A stretch of 64,000 bases of DNA. Origin: Mycobacterium sp. NS-7484. GTDB taxonomy: Bacteria > Actinomycetota > Actinomycetes > Mycobacteriales > Mycobacteriaceae. Made by a program: the position numbers and the translations under genes. Positions 17,670-25,693 of the stretch are shown in pieces (within the stretch, counting starts at the first letter, position 1; every line of letters starts with the position of its first letter). Location: the NCBI RefSeq assembly GCF_001953975.1, contig NZ_MBEJ01000062.1:1-64000 (forward strand), in the 5' to 3' direction. The notes below the pieces were generated by a model. The model did no database searches. It saw nothing but the letters and a program-made list of their open reading frames with translations, and was not told the origin of the DNA.

Positions 17670-18982
17670 GCTGTGGCCTCCGCGGCGGCACGGGCTGCGC
17701 CGGGCAGCGCGTCGGCGATCCGCGAGAACGCCTCGTCGTCCAAAACGCTTGACACAAACCAGGTTTCGAAGGCGCTACACGGCGGATAGACCCCGGCCTC
17801 CAGCAACGCATGGAAGAACGGTGGGAAGCGCCAGGTTTCGGTGTCCTTGGCGGTGGCGAAGTCGGTGACCGGCCCCTCGGTGAAGAACACGCTGAGCATG
17901 TTGCCGGCGCGCTGAACCCGGTGCGCCACACCGGCATCGGTCAACGCACCGGTGAGCAGACCGGCCAACCGGTCGGCGTTGGCGTCCACCCGGGCGTAGG
18001 CGGCGTCGTCGGCGTGACGCAACGTGGCCAGCCCGGCCGCCATCGCCACCGGGTTACCCGACAGGGTGCCGGCCTGATAGACCGGCCCGAGCGGGGCCAG
18101 CCGACCCATCACCTCGGCGCTGCCGCCGAACGCCGCGGCCGGCAGGCCACCACTCATCACCTTGCCGAACGTGAAGATGTCGGCGTCGACGGGCTCCAGT
18201 CCGTACCAACCCGAACGGCTCACCCGGAAGCCGGTCATCACCTCGTCGAGGATCAGCAGCGCGCCGTGGGCCGCGGTGATCCGGCGCAACGCGGCGTTGA
18301 ATCCGGGCAGCGGCGGCACCGTGCCCATGTTGCCCGGGCTGGCTTCGGTGATGACACAAGCGATTTCGTCGCCGAATCGACCGAAGATCTCCTCGACGGC
18401 CTCGACGTTGTTGTACGGCAACACGATGGTGTCGGCCGCAGCCGCGCCGGTGACTCCCGGCGAGGACGGCAGTCCCAGGGTGGCGACGCCGGAGCCGGCG
18501 TCGGCCAGCAGCGCGTCGCTGTGCCCGTGATAGCAGCCCGAGAACTTGATGATCTTGGCGCGCCCGGTGTAGCCGCGGGCCAGCCGGATCGCGCTCATGG
18601 TCGCCTCGGTGCCCGAGTTGACCAGACGCAACCGCTCGACCGGGGACACCCGAGCGATGATCTCGGCGGCCAACTCGGTCTCCGACGGGGTCGGGGCACC
18701 GAAGCTCAGACCGTCGGCGGCCACCTTCTGGACCGCCTCCACGACCGCCGGGTGCGCGTGGCCGAGCAGCATCGGCCCCCACGAGCAGACGAGGTCGACG
18801 TAACGATTGCCGTCGGCATCGGTGAGCCAGTAGCCCTGGGCGGAGGTGATGAACCTCGGGGTGCCCCCGACGGAGTTGAAGGCACGCACCGGGGAGTTCA
18901 CCCCACCGGGGATAACTGCGCACGCGTCGGAGAACAGCTGGGCCGATCGCGGTGTGTGCGCTTGGTCAACACGCATGGCCAC
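17666..18982 (-). CDS. hemL: Glutamate-1-semialdehyde 2,1-aminomutase
   Basis: A 438-residue PLP enzyme of class III aminotransferase fold. It converts glutamate-1-semialdehyde into 5-aminolevulinate, the C5 route into heme. The PLP lysine is in [18 protein letters not shown] (about K274), and [21 protein letters not shown] cofactor residues are present as [17 protein letters not shown]. It heads the operon hemL-phosphatase-resA-ccdA-resB-ccsA, linking heme supply with cytochrome c assembly. The first start is GTG 18982; an in-frame ATG two codons later is equally possible. Confidence 0.95.
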   Translation of the reverse strand: MAMRVDQAHTPRSAQLFSDACAVIPGGVNSPVRAFNSVGGTPRFITSAQGYWLTDADGNRYVDLVCSWGPMLLGHAHPAVVEAVQKVAADGLSFGAPTPSETELAAEIIARVSPVERLRLVNSGTEATMSAIRLARGYTGRAKIIKFSGCYHGHSDALLADAGSGVATLGLPSSPGVTGAAAADTIVLPYNNVEAVEEIFGRFGDEIACVITEASPGNMGTVPPLPGFNAALRRITAAHGALLILDEVMTGFRVSRSGWYGLEPVDADIFTFGKVMSGGLPAAAFGGSAEVMGRLAPLGPVYQAGTLSGNPVAMAAGLATLRHADDAAYARVDANADRLAGLLTGALTDAGVAHRVQRAGNMLSVFFTEGPVTDFATAKDTETWRFPPFFHALLEAGVYPPCSAFETWFVSSVLDDEAFSRIADALPGAARAAAEATA

Positions 18983-19059
18983 CAGTGTCCCAGCCGGTGC
19001 AAATGCGTCAACTACAGGGTGTAGTGGGCAGGGTCACCCATTCGTGTCACCCGCCCGCG

Positions 19060-19170
19060 TCACCCGACCGGTGTCAACGCGAACACCGGATGGTCGGCGT
19101 CATCGGGCAGATCGCGAAAGTAACCCTCCACCACCTTGCGGACGAACCACGGCGGTTTGAGATAGGCCAT
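19060..19170 (-). pseudogene. Deletion remnant of a deazaflavin (F420)-type nitroreductase
   Basis: A 36-codon frame reads MAYLKPPWFVRK followed at once by VVEGYFRDLPDDADHPVFAL and TPVG. As I know the family, the first part is the N-terminus of Ddn/DUF385-type F420 reductases and the second part is their C-terminus (LPDPADHPVF). The central ~100 residues, including the FMN/F420-binding core, are missing without loss of frame. This looks like an internal in-frame deletion. Family assignment rests on motif memory, and a complete member lies 0.8 kb away at 19957. Confidence 0.55.
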
Positions 19171-19251
19171 GTGTTCAGTCTCGGTGCTCGCCGTCGGTCG
19201 CGCCAAGGGATCGATCCGGTGGACAGCGAGATCCCCGATGGAAGCGGACAC

Positions 19252-19270
19252 GTGTGTATAGTGTGTGTAT
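19252..19270 (+). promoter_or_regulatory. Leaderless promoter and direct-repeat operator of the toxin-antitoxin pair
   Basis: TATAGT (19257-19262) lies 6 nt upstream of the antitoxin ATG at 19269, so the transcript probably begins on the start codon. The same region holds GTGTGTAT twice (19252-19259 and 19263-19270), 11 bp apart, about one helical turn, as expected for an antitoxin autoregulatory site. Confidence 0.6.
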
Positions 19271-19493
19271 GGCACGGCTGAATGTCTATGTCCCAGATGA
19301 GCTGGCCGATCGGGCGCGCTCAGCCGAGGTCAACGTGTCCGCAATAGTGCAGAAGGCCCTCACCGAGGAGCTCGATCGCAGAGCGACGAACACTTGGCTC
19401 GACGCGCTTGCGCCGCTGCGCGGCCGTCGATCACACGAGGCGGCCATAACCGCCTTGGACGAAGCTCGCGACGAGTTCGGTGGGCCGCAATGA
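19269..19493 (+). CDS. VapB-type antitoxin
   Basis: A 74-residue protein. The N-terminal RLNVYVPDELADRARSAEVN segment is a ribbon-helix-helix start, as in CopG/Arc-type antitoxins, and the rest is an acidic/basic helix suited to toxin binding. Its TGA overlaps the ATG of the PIN-domain gene (ATGA), the standard layout of type II toxin-antitoxin operons. A leaderless promoter with repeated GTGTGTAT precedes it. VapB subfamily cannot be fixed by eye. Confidence 0.85.
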   Translation: MARLNVYVPDELADRARSAEVNVSAIVQKALTEELDRRATNTWLDALAPLRGRRSHEAAITALDEARDEFGGPQ

Positions 19494-19900
19494 GCGCTGG
19501 GCAATCCCCAGCCGAGCATGTGGTGATCGATGCCTCCGCCCTTGTCGAGTTGTTGGGCGACTTCACGTACAGCGCGACGGTGCAACAGCGTCTACGCGAC
19601 ACCCGCATGCATGCGCCAGCGCATCTTGACGCAGAAGTCTTGTCGGCGTTGGGGCGACTCAACCGCGCAGGGACGATCGATGCTATCGACGTCGAAGCCG
19701 GACTCAACCGACTGGCGCACCTCCCGGTGCAACGTCACGACCTCGACTCGCTCATCCTCGGCGCATGGGCGCGTCGGGCAGACATCCGGCTGCTCGACGC
19801 GCTTTATGTCGAGTTGGCCAGTCAGCTCCGAATGCCGCTGCTCACCGTCGATCGCAAGCTTGCCCGCATGTGTGGCATAGCTGAGGACCTCACGGCCTGA
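19490..19900 (+). CDS. VapC-type PIN-domain toxin
   Basis: A 136-residue PIN-domain ribonuclease. The acidic metal-binding residues are in VIDASALVE (first Asp), HLDAEVLSALGRL (Glu), RLLDALYVELA (Asp) and LLTVDRKLAR (last Asp). VapC toxins cut tRNA or rRNA when the antitoxin is degraded. ATG 19490 was chosen because it overlaps the antitoxin stop; an upstream in-frame ATG would lie inside the antitoxin gene. No M. tuberculosis counterpart sits at this locus, so the pair appears to be an accessory insertion. Confidence 0.88.
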   Translation: MSAGQSPAEHVVIDASALVELLGDFTYSATVQQRLRDTRMHAPAHLDAEVLSALGRLNRAGTIDAIDVEAGLNRLAHLPVQRHDLDSLILGAWARRADIRLLDALYVELASQLRMPLLTVDRKLARMCGIAEDLTA

Positions 19901-19956
19901 TCTCGGCCGGATGAAATACCTCGGAGAAACCGATCGAAATCCGACCGTAGTAGGTT

Positions 19957-20373
19957 GTGACGCCTGTCGCGGCTGCGATTGAATCGGGTATGCAGTTGCC
20001 GCAATGGCTGGCCCGTGTCAACCGGTATGTCACCAATCCCATTCAAAAACTCTGGGCCGGCTGGGCGCCGCTGTACGGCATCCTCGAACACGTCGGGCGC
20101 ACGTCCGGCACCCGCTACCGCACTCCCCTGTCGGTGTTTCCCACCGATGAAGGCGTCGCGATCCTGCTCACCTACGGCCCGAACCGGGACTGGCTCAAGA
20201 ACATCACAGCCGCCGGACACGCCCAGATGCGCCGCCACGGCAAGACCATCCACCTCACCGATCCCCGGGTGGTGACGAAAGCCGAGGCGGCCGCCCGGGT
20301 GCGGGGCCGGGTGCGCCGGGTCTTCGAACGTGTGCCGGTCGAACAGGCGGTATTGCTTCGCCGGGTCGCCTGA
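19957..20373 (+). CDS. Deazaflavin-dependent nitroreductase family protein (DUF385)
   Basis: A 138-residue split-barrel protein of the F420-dependent Ddn-like family. Family features include GRTSGTRYRTPLSVFP, a strand pair over the cofactor, and the GPNRDWLKNITAAG segment. It probably uses reduced F420 to reduce quinones or nitro compounds. Two starts are possible, GTG 19957 and ATG 19990 (MQLPQWLARV); neither has a strong ribosome site, so the first 11 residues are uncertain. It lies downstream of the toxin gene with a 56-bp gap. Confidence 0.8.
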   Translation: MTPVAAAIESGMQLPQWLARVNRYVTNPIQKLWAGWAPLYGILEHVGRTSGTRYRTPLSVFPTDEGVAILLTYGPNRDWLKNITAAGHAQMRRHGKTIHLTDPRVVTKAEAAARVRGRVRRVFERVPVEQAVLLRRVA

Positions 20374-20431
20374 CCGGGTACGACGCCGGGCGCGCGGCGA
20401 AGTGGCGCGACTGTGTCCCCGGACACTGTCG

Positions 20432-20458
20432 GGTTTGACTTCGGTGAACCGGCGGGTA
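20432..20458 (+). promoter_or_regulatory. Probable SigF-type promoter
   Basis: GGTTT (20432-20436) and GGGTA (20454-20458) are separated by 17 bp, matching the mycobacterial SigF pattern GGTTT-N15-17-GGGTA. The predicted leader to the CsbD-like gene start (20522) is about 60 nt. This is the only strong SigF match I noticed. Confidence 0.65.
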
Positions 20459-20521
20459 CGCGGCCTGTCACGAAAGCACTCCACTGTGGCCGACCGGCCA
20501 GGAACCGGAGAAGGGGCTGAC

Positions 20522-21094
20522 ATGGCCAAACACAGCAGGGCAACCGAGGCGCGCGAGGGCTTGATCGACTCGGTGAAGGGAAAAGCCAAAGAGATCGTCG
20601 GCGCGTTGACCGACAACGACTCGTTGACCGCCGAGGGCCAGTTGGAGCAGAGCGCCGCCAAGGAGCGGCGAGCGGCCAACAACGCCGAGGCCATTGCCGA
20701 CGCCGAAGCCAAGGAGGCCCGGGCAGAGGCCGGCGAGGCGCAACGTGACGCGGCGCAATCCCGTAGTGAGGTCCAGGCCCGTACGGAGGCAGTCGAGAAT
20801 TCCGTGGACCTTTCCCGGGCGGCCCAGAAGCGTTCGGCCGAGCAGGCCGGCCGCCACGCCGTCCAACAGGCGACCACCCGGGCTGAGCTCGACGCACAAG
20901 CCGAGATCGAACGGGCCAGAACCGAGGAGAACGCCGAAGTCGGCGCCGCGGTGGCCGATGTGGCCGACGCGGTCGAAGAGCACCGTGAAGCCGTCGCCGA
21001 GGCCGCCGAGACAAAGGTAGAAGCCGAGCGCTGGCGCGAGGCGGCGGATCAGATATCCGCCGACCTCCCCGAGAACCCCGAGGAGAAGCGATGA
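20522..21094 (+). CDS. CsbD-like stress protein with long coiled coil
   Basis: A 190-residue protein. Residues 12-45 (GLIDSVKGKAKEIVGALTDN, DSLTAEGQLEQ) match the CsbD-like stress domain; the remainder is a highly charged, Ala/Glu/Arg-rich coiled coil with many heptads and no membrane segment. CsbD proteins are general-stress proteins of unknown mechanism. ATG 20522 follows GGAGAAGG. A SigF-type promoter lies upstream, and the stop overlaps the next coiled-coil gene by ATGA. The composition suggests a soluble filament or surface-associated protein. Confidence 0.8.
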   Translation: MAKHSRATEAREGLIDSVKGKAKEIVGALTDNDSLTAEGQLEQSAAKERRAANNAEAIADAEAKEARAEAGEAQRDAAQSRSEVQARTEAVENSVDLSRAAQKRSAEQAGRHAVQQATTRAELDAQAEIERARTEENAEVGAAVADVADAVEEHREAVAEAAETKVEAERWREAADQISADLPENPEEKR

Positions 21095-21759
21095 ATGTCA
21101 TGGAAATCCCGTTCGCCGCGCTGCGCCTGCAGTACCGGATCGCGCGGTTCCCGCTTCAGGTGGTCGACGACCGGCTGATCTCGAAGTTGGACCCGGAATC
21201 GCCGGCGCGCCTGTTGTACCAACGTTCGCTCGGCTCGCTGGACGCCGGGATCGGTGGCGCGTTGGGCGATACCGAGCTCGAGCAGCGCGGCACCGCGCTG
21301 CGTGAGCGCAGCGACGCGCTGGCCCGGGCCGCCACCCTCGATGCCGTCGCCGAGGGCGAGTTGAAGGAGGCAGACGCCGAACTGGCGGCGGTCCGCGACC
21401 AGGCCGCCGAGGATGTCTCAGAGGCGCACGACGACCGCAAACGCCGGACCACCCAAGCCCGCCAGACCGCCACCCAACGTAAAAGCACTGCCGCGCAACG
21501 GGTTCAGAAGCAAACCGCCGAAGCAAAGCGACGCGTCGACGAGGTGGCCGCCCGCCGGAAGAATTCTGCAGAGGCCGCCGGGGCGGCGGAGCTGGCCGAG
21601 ATCCGGGCGGACGAGCAGAGCGCGAAGGCCGACGCCGAGGACAAGTTGGACGACGCCACAGCGGCCCGGCAATCCGCGGCCGACAAGCGCGTCAAGGCCG
21701 ACAAGCTCGATGACTTGGCCGACACGGAAGCGGAGAACCGGCGGCGCGAGAACGCCTGA
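21091..21759 (+). CDS. Long coiled-coil protein, partner of the CsbD-like gene
   Basis: A 222-residue protein. An N-terminal segment (about 1-55, ending LLYQRSLGSLDAGIG) has a hydrophobic, possibly lipid- or membrane-facing helix, and residues 60-222 form one charged coiled coil rich in Ala, Glu, Arg and Lys. Similar mycobacterial proteins are often labelled IF2-family, which I regard as a composition artefact: there is no GTPase. It overlaps the CsbD-like gene by 4 bp, so the two are made together, probably under SigF. Function unknown. Confidence 0.78.
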   Translation: MNVMEIPFAALRLQYRIARFPLQVVDDRLISKLDPESPARLLYQRSLGSLDAGIGGALGDTELEQRGTALRERSDALARAATLDAVAEGELKEADAELAAVRDQAAEDVSEAHDDRKRRTTQARQTATQRKSTAAQRVQKQTAEAKRRVDEVAARRKNSAEAAGAAELAEIRADEQSAKADAEDKLDDATAARQSAADKRVKADKLDDLADTEAENRRRENA

Positions 21760-21772
21760 CCCGACAACCATC

Positions 21773-21807
21773 CTCGACCCCTGGGGCCATCCGCCCCGGG
21801 GGTCGAG
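21773..21807 (+). terminator. Hairpin after the coiled-coil operon
   Basis: CTCGACCCC (21773-21781) pairs perfectly with GGGGTCGAG (21799-21807), and further GGGGC/GCCCC pairing occurs inside. It lies 14 bp after the stop of the coiled-coil gene. There is no T-run here. Confidence 0.6.
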
Positions 21808-21825
21808 TGGCATCTGGGCGCGGTG

Positions 21826-21867
21826 AAAGCCGGAGGCAAAACGACCGACTGGCTTTTATTTTTTTCT
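21826..21867 (+). terminator. Second terminator with U-tract
   Basis: AAAGCC (21826-21831) pairs with GGCTTT (21851-21856), followed by a run of T residues to about 21867. The stem is short, but a T-run of this kind is rare in this GC-rich window, so a tandem backup terminator is plausible. Confidence 0.45.
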
Positions 21868-21912
21868 GATGTATGGTCGGCCTCAGTGATTGTTTGCGAG
21901 TAAGGAGCAACG

Positions 21913-22047
21913 ATGGCTGATAAATCTCAAGGTCGCGCGCCCAAAAAACCGGCGATGACCATCAAGGAACGCCGGGCGGCAAAGCGCGACAAGGCCGCAG
22001 AGGCCGGCGAGACCATTCCGAGGCGCAAGCGCCCGGACCGGGCCTAA
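21913..22047 (+). CDS. 44-residue basic protein of unknown function
   Basis: Translation gives MADKSQGRAPKKPAM, then TIKERRAAKRDKAAE and a short basic tail ending RRKRPDRA. It is strongly basic with a central charged helix (KERRAAKRDKAAEAG), no hydrophobic segment and no cysteines. AAGGAGC lies about 7 nt before the ATG, a good ribosome site. Such size and charge suggest RNA or ribosome contact, but no family is recognised. It is isolated between terminators and an orphan hypothetical gene. Confidence 0.65.
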   Translation: MADKSQGRAPKKPAMTIKERRAAKRDKAAEAGETIPRRKRPDRA

Positions 22048-22286
22048 CACCTCTGGACTGCAGTTTTTCCGGCCACCAGCCGTCAGCGCACCGGCTTCAC
22101 CGCGCCTCGCACGGCTGGGCCGGATTTTCTTCGCATGAAACTGCCGCATCGGAAATTCGAAATTCCGTCGAAATTCCGTCGGCCCGCCCCGATGTATTAG
22201 CCGGGCTGGATGATTTTGCGAAAAAATCGATGGGACGACCCTATGACAATTCTTTATTGACGTGGAGAACGGCGGGTGGAACTACA

Positions 22287-22928
22287 GTGGCGGATCGAGA
22301 TTCCGCCGGCCCGCAGGTGCTGGTGCTCGGTTGGCTGACGGATGTCTCCGGGGCGATCACCGCCGCGCTGGGCCGAAGCCACATCGCCGTCAAACACGCC
22401 CACCCGCCGGTGACCCACAAAACGTTCCGGCAACGGTGGCGTACAACGGAATCGGCAGCGCCGCCGTTGAGCGCAGCCGAGATCGACTCGATCGAATCGG
22501 TGATCGCCATTTTCGACGGACACACCGTGCGGGCCCGGTTCGGCGGGCGTCAGAACTGCGCCTCACGGCGCCGGCTGCGCACGAGCGCGAACGAGGCGTG
22601 CGATTCCACGACCGCGGCCGCGCTCACCGTGGGCGCACGGCGGGTTCTGCTGATCTGCGACGCACGGCGGCTGCCGGCACGCCGACGCGCGCACGCAGCG
22701 AGCTGGACCCGCGATCTGGCCCACCGGATCGGGTACGAATGTTCGGTCAACGGCCTACCTGACAACGCGTCGTACGCGGTGATCGAATCTGACGCCGAGG
22801 TCACCGAGATCGCCGACGTCGTCGTGGGATGGCATGACAGCGCAGGACCGGGGTGGCCGTTGCGCCCAGCACGGGAGGGCACGGTCACGTCCGCCAGTTC
22901 AGCACCTCGCCAGCACCGGCCGTCATGA
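22287..22928 (+). CDS. Orphan hypothetical protein
   Basis: A 213-residue protein starting VADRDSAGPQVLVLGWL. Three hydrophobic strands followed by helices (QVLVLGWLTD, IESVIAIFDG, ARRVLLICDARR) suggest an alpha/beta, Rossmann-like fold, but no nucleotide motif or known domain is visible, and the C-terminal tail is low-complexity. The start is uncertain: GTG 22287 has GGTGGA upstream, while an in-frame ATG at 22230 would add 19 residues from less coding-like DNA. The 3' end overlaps the convergent gene by 44 bp. Confidence 0.55.
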   Translation: MADRDSAGPQVLVLGWLTDVSGAITAALGRSHIAVKHAHPPVTHKTFRQRWRTTESAAPPLSAAEIDSIESVIAIFDGHTVRARFGGRQNCASRRRLRTSANEACDSTTAAALTVGARRVLLICDARRLPARRRAHAASWTRDLAHRIGYECSVNGLPDNASYAVIESDAEVTEIADVVVGWHDSAGPGWPLRPAREGTVTSASSAPRQHRPS

Positions 22929-23385
22929 CAGTGCCGGGCATCACCCGCAGCCGGTAGGGGGTGAGCCGCAGGGCGGCGAACTCGTCGGACGTCGGTCCAG
23001 CGCTCCACTGCGGGATGATGTGCGGGTCGTAGCCCACCGGCGCGGGTCCGTTTACGAACCGGTCCCAGACCTGGGTACAGGTTTCGTCGTCGGTGTACCA
23101 CTCGACCAGGCAGTCGGCCGCACATGTGTCATGGGTGGGACTCCAGTAACTGACCGAGACATACGGGTGTACCGACAGGTGAGCGCGCTTGACCGGGCTC
23201 GGCACCGTCGCGACCCAGCCAAACAGATCGGTCCCATCCCAATCCCAGATCGGGTGCAGGATGCGGGTGCGCGGATGACCGTCGGCGTCGACGGTGGCCA
23301 CCGAGGCCCAGACGATCTGATGAGCCATCGTCACGAAGGCGGGGGCAATGCGCTCCAGCGGGGTCACATACGTCACCTTAGGCAA
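22885..23385 (-). CDS. Pyridoxamine-5'-phosphate-oxidase-like split-barrel protein
   Basis: A 166-residue protein of the PNPOx/F420 split-barrel family: the first strand reads IVWASVATVDADGHPRTRIL, the usual flavin-binding N-terminal strand pair, and SVSYWSPTHDTCAADCLVEW follows in the core. Members bind FMN, F420 or biliverdin. The substrate is not known. Its last 44 bp overlap the 3' end of the convergent orphan gene at 22287-22928. A small acidic protein is encoded 17 bp upstream on the same strand. Confidence 0.8.
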   Translation of the reverse strand: MPKVTYVTPLERIAPAFVTMAHQIVWASVATVDADGHPRTRILHPIWDWDGTDLFGWVATVPSPVKRAHLSVHPYVSVSYWSPTHDTCAADCLVEWYTDDETCTQVWDRFVNGPAPVGYDPHIIPQWSAGPTSDEFAALRLTPYRLRVMPGTVMTAGAGEVLNWRT

Positions 23386-23402
23386 CGCGGCATCCCCGAC
23401 GG

Positions 23403-23597
23403 TTATTGATCGTTGTCGTCCTGGCCGTACACGGGCTTGCCTTCATCGTCGACCCAGTCGTTGACGGCGGTACCCGAGACGGTGCCGTCGCTTCCGGGCA
23501 AGACGGCCGTCGGGCGCGAATCGTCATACGACTGCATGATGCGTTCAGCTTCTTTGTGGTGTTCCTCGGTGACTTCCGGGGGTTCCTGAGTAGTCAT
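23403..23597 (-). CDS. Small acidic protein
   Basis: A 64-residue, Asp/Glu-rich soluble protein starting MTTQEPPEVTEEHHKEAERI. There is no signal peptide, membrane segment or cysteine. ATG 23597 is chosen over longer frames whose added residues look like noise. It reads into the PNPOx-like gene after 17 bp, so they may share a transcript. Function unknown. Confidence 0.6.
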   Translation of the reverse strand: MTTQEPPEVTEEHHKEAERIMQSYDDSRPTAVLPGSDGTVSGTAVNDWVDDEGKPVYGQDDNDQ

Positions 23598-23640
23598 GGC
23601 TAACGGCTGCCCCAAAATGTGATCCACCAAACAGCGCGGC

Positions 23641-24270
23641 TCAGGCCGGGACGGTACGCAGCGAGGCCGGCAGGCTGGGCAGGAAATGCCTGGTGGCAAA
23701 GGCCCGGATGTCCTCGGCGGTGTCCAGAGGTTCGACGCTGGGAAGCAACAGGACCATCGCCGCGTACCGCAGGATGGTGTCGGCCAGATCGTTGACCGCC
23801 TGTTCCCCGATCCGCTCGGCGAAGCCGGCCGGAAAGATCACCTTCAGCGCCGCGGCCATCCGTTCGATCGCGGCGCCGTAATGGGTGTGCAGCATCTCCA
23901 TGACCAAAGCCGGTTCGTCGGCGATCAGCCGGTTGAGCACATGGTGACGCCGGAACCGCAGGATCGACAGAGTGAACGCCTCGACGTAGTAATTCGCTTG
24001 GGGCCCGGCACTTTTCAGCTCGTTGGCGATATCGGCGAACAACGCGACATTCTCGCGTTCGATCACCGCCCCCACCAACTCGTCACGGTTGGCGAATCTG
24101 CGGTAGATCGTCGTGCGGCTGACCCCGGCCCGACGCGCCACATCGTCGAGCGCGACGCGGCGCAGGCCGTGCCGTTCGAACTCGATGAGGGCCGCGTCCA
24201 GGATTGCCGCCGTCGCGGGCGACGAATCAGACCGCGTCGAATCAACCCCGGGCATAGCCTTTTTGGGCAA
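23641..24270 (-). CDS. TetR-family regulator
   Basis: A 209-residue TetR protein. The helix-turn-helix is [21 protein letters not shown] at about residues 39-59, near-canonical. The C-terminal domain is of the short type with no known ligand motif. It starts inside the 3' end of the upstream MpaB-like gene (ATG 24270, or 24255 in frame), so the two form one transcription unit and it probably regulates that gene. Confidence 0.85.
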   Translation of the reverse strand: MPKKAMPGVDSTRSDSSPATAAILDAALIEFERHGLRRVALDDVARRAGVSRTTIYRRFANRDELVGAVIERENVALFADIANELKSAGPQANYYVEAFTLSILRFRRHHVLNRLIADEPALVMEMLHTHYGAAIERMAAALKVIFPAGFAERIGEQAVNDLADTILRYAAMVLLLPSVEPLDTAEDIRAFATRHFLPSLPASLRTVPA

Positions 24271-25105
24271 ATTTGTTGTAGCGGACGCTCATCGGTAGAT
24301 GATCCCACAGCCAGTTCACCGGACGGCTCCGCCAGAATGCGGCGAACCGCTGGTAGTTGCGTTCCTGACGCTCGCTCCACGGCAGGTCGAGCAGATCACG
24401 GGCGCGCGGCGGCAGGCCACCGGCGGTCAGGAACGCCGCGACGGGGTTGAACACCGTGGCGACGATCCGCCACACCGCCGGGTGTACGGCCTTGGGGCAC
24501 GGGAATCCCTTGGTGACATAGCCGACGCCGTAGCGGGCCGACTTGTGTGGGACGGCAACCTCGTTGAGCATCCGGTCCCAGTACTGTTCGAACTCGGCGT
24601 AGGTGGCCGGCATCGGCCGGTCGCTGACCCCGTAGCGGCGGTACCAGGTCTTGGACTCCAGATAGATCTGTTCCTTCTCCGCGTCGCTGAGGCGTTTCAC
24701 GAAGGTGTCGGCGAAATAGAAGATCTGCTCGACGAACGTCGCGTGGGCCCAGAAGTAGGTGTCAGGATCGAGTGCGTGGTACCGCGACCCGTCCGGCATA
24801 TCGCCCTTGACGTGGTGGTGGAAGTCGCGCACCTGCAGGCCCGCGTTGTTCTCCTCGGAGCCGTAGACGGTGCGAAAGATCGGCGGGATGGTGCGCTTGA
24901 GCCGCTCGGCGGTGTCGGCGAAGAACGTCGAATGGTCCAACACGCCCTGGCCGAGTTCGGCCAGCATGTTCTGCAGGACGGCGGGTCGTGGTCCGATCAG
25001 GTACATCCGGTTGTCGCCGAAGTACTTCCAGACCAGCGATTCGGGGCCAAGAGGCAAGGCGTCGGCTTCCTGAGGCTGCTGAGGCTGCTCGACCAATTCA
25101 GTCAT
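24242..25105 (-). CDS. Oxygenase MpaB family protein (DUF2236)
   Basis: A 287-residue helical protein of the MpaB/DUF2236 group, which includes latex-clearing-type b-heme oxygenases. Features are the [19 protein letters not shown] start, the DFHHHVKG segment, and a conserved [19 protein letters not shown] helix with the family His. The catalytic reaction is not known in mycobacteria. ATG 25105 begins MTELVEQ; residues upstream in the frame look non-coding. It is followed by an overlapping TetR gene. Confidence 0.8.
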   Translation of the reverse strand: MTELVEQPQQPQEADALPLGPESLVWKYFGDNRMYLIGPRPAVLQNMLAELGQGVLDHSTFFADTAERLKRTIPPIFRTVYGSEENNAGLQVRDFHHHVKGDMPDGSRYHALDPDTYFWAHATFVEQIFYFADTFVKRLSDAEKEQIYLESKTWYRRYGVSDRPMPATYAEFEQYWDRMLNEVAVPHKSARYGVGYVTKGFPCPKAVHPAVWRIVATVFNPVAAFLTAGGLPPRARDLLDLPWSERQERNYQRFAAFWRSRPVNWLWDHLPMSVRYNKFAQKGYARG

Positions 25106-25222
25106 GGACACAGTGTTACAGATTTTGCACTTTGTACCAAGAGGTGTGTGACGACGCTCACCGGAGCCGCCGTACACGCGGCTGACCTGCGGTTGAAAAG
25201 CAATTCGGGGTATTCAACGTCG

Positions 25223-25681
25223 GTGACCACTTCTTCAGCGGTGAGTGAACCCGCCAATTCCGACAAACCCGGCAAATCTGGCCAATCTGGTAAGCCGTCG
25301 CTGCCGAGCCAGGTCGACGACGAGGTGCCCCTCTTTGACCGCTTCGCCACCAGCGTCGCCGATCGGGTGTCCAAGGCCTGGTTCTTCGTGGCCTGTGTGT
25401 TGATCGTGGTGATCTGGGCGCCCACGTTCGTGGTGCTGGATCTCGACACGTGGCAGTTGATCATCAACACCCTGACCACGATCATCACGTTCCTGCTGGT
25501 GGCGCTGCTGCAGAACACCCAGACCCGTAACGACAACGCGCTGCAGCACAAGCTGAACGCCATCGCCGACGCGCTGTCGGACCTGATGCGCGAAGTGGGC
25601 GGTGACGATCACCGCCTCGACAAAGACCGTAAGGAGCTGCACGCCGCGGTGGGTCTGGAAGACCACGAGAGCACCGACTGA
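25223..25681 (+). CDS. Low-affinity iron permease family membrane protein
   Basis: A 152-residue protein with two adjacent membrane helices: VSKAWFFVACVLIVVIWAP and then LIINTLTTIITFLLVALLQN, the signature TWQLIIN…LLQNTQTRND of the low-affinity iron permease (Fet4-like) family. The N-terminal 40 residues are disordered and the C-terminal tail is a charged helix. Bacterial members have no proven transport activity. GTG 25223 has TATTCA 6 nt upstream, a near-consensus leaderless signal; an earlier in-frame GTG at 25148 is possible. It diverges from the MpaB-like gene. Confidence 0.75.
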   Translation: MTTSSAVSEPANSDKPGKSGQSGKPSLPSQVDDEVPLFDRFATSVADRVSKAWFFVACVLIVVIWAPTFVVLDLDTWQLIINTLTTIITFLLVALLQNTQTRNDNALQHKLNAIADALSDLMREVGGDDHRLDKDRKELHAAVGLEDHESTD

Positions 25682-25693
25682 CGCGGCGCGACG

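Noticed and set aside
21091..21759. Translation initiation factor IF2 label for the coiled-coil gene
   Set aside because: No GTPase motifs; the likeness comes from Ala/Glu/Arg/Lys composition.
23597..23650. A possible SigF promoter before the small acidic protein (GTTT, 15 bp, GGGGCA)
   Set aside because: The -10 half does not fit GGGTA.
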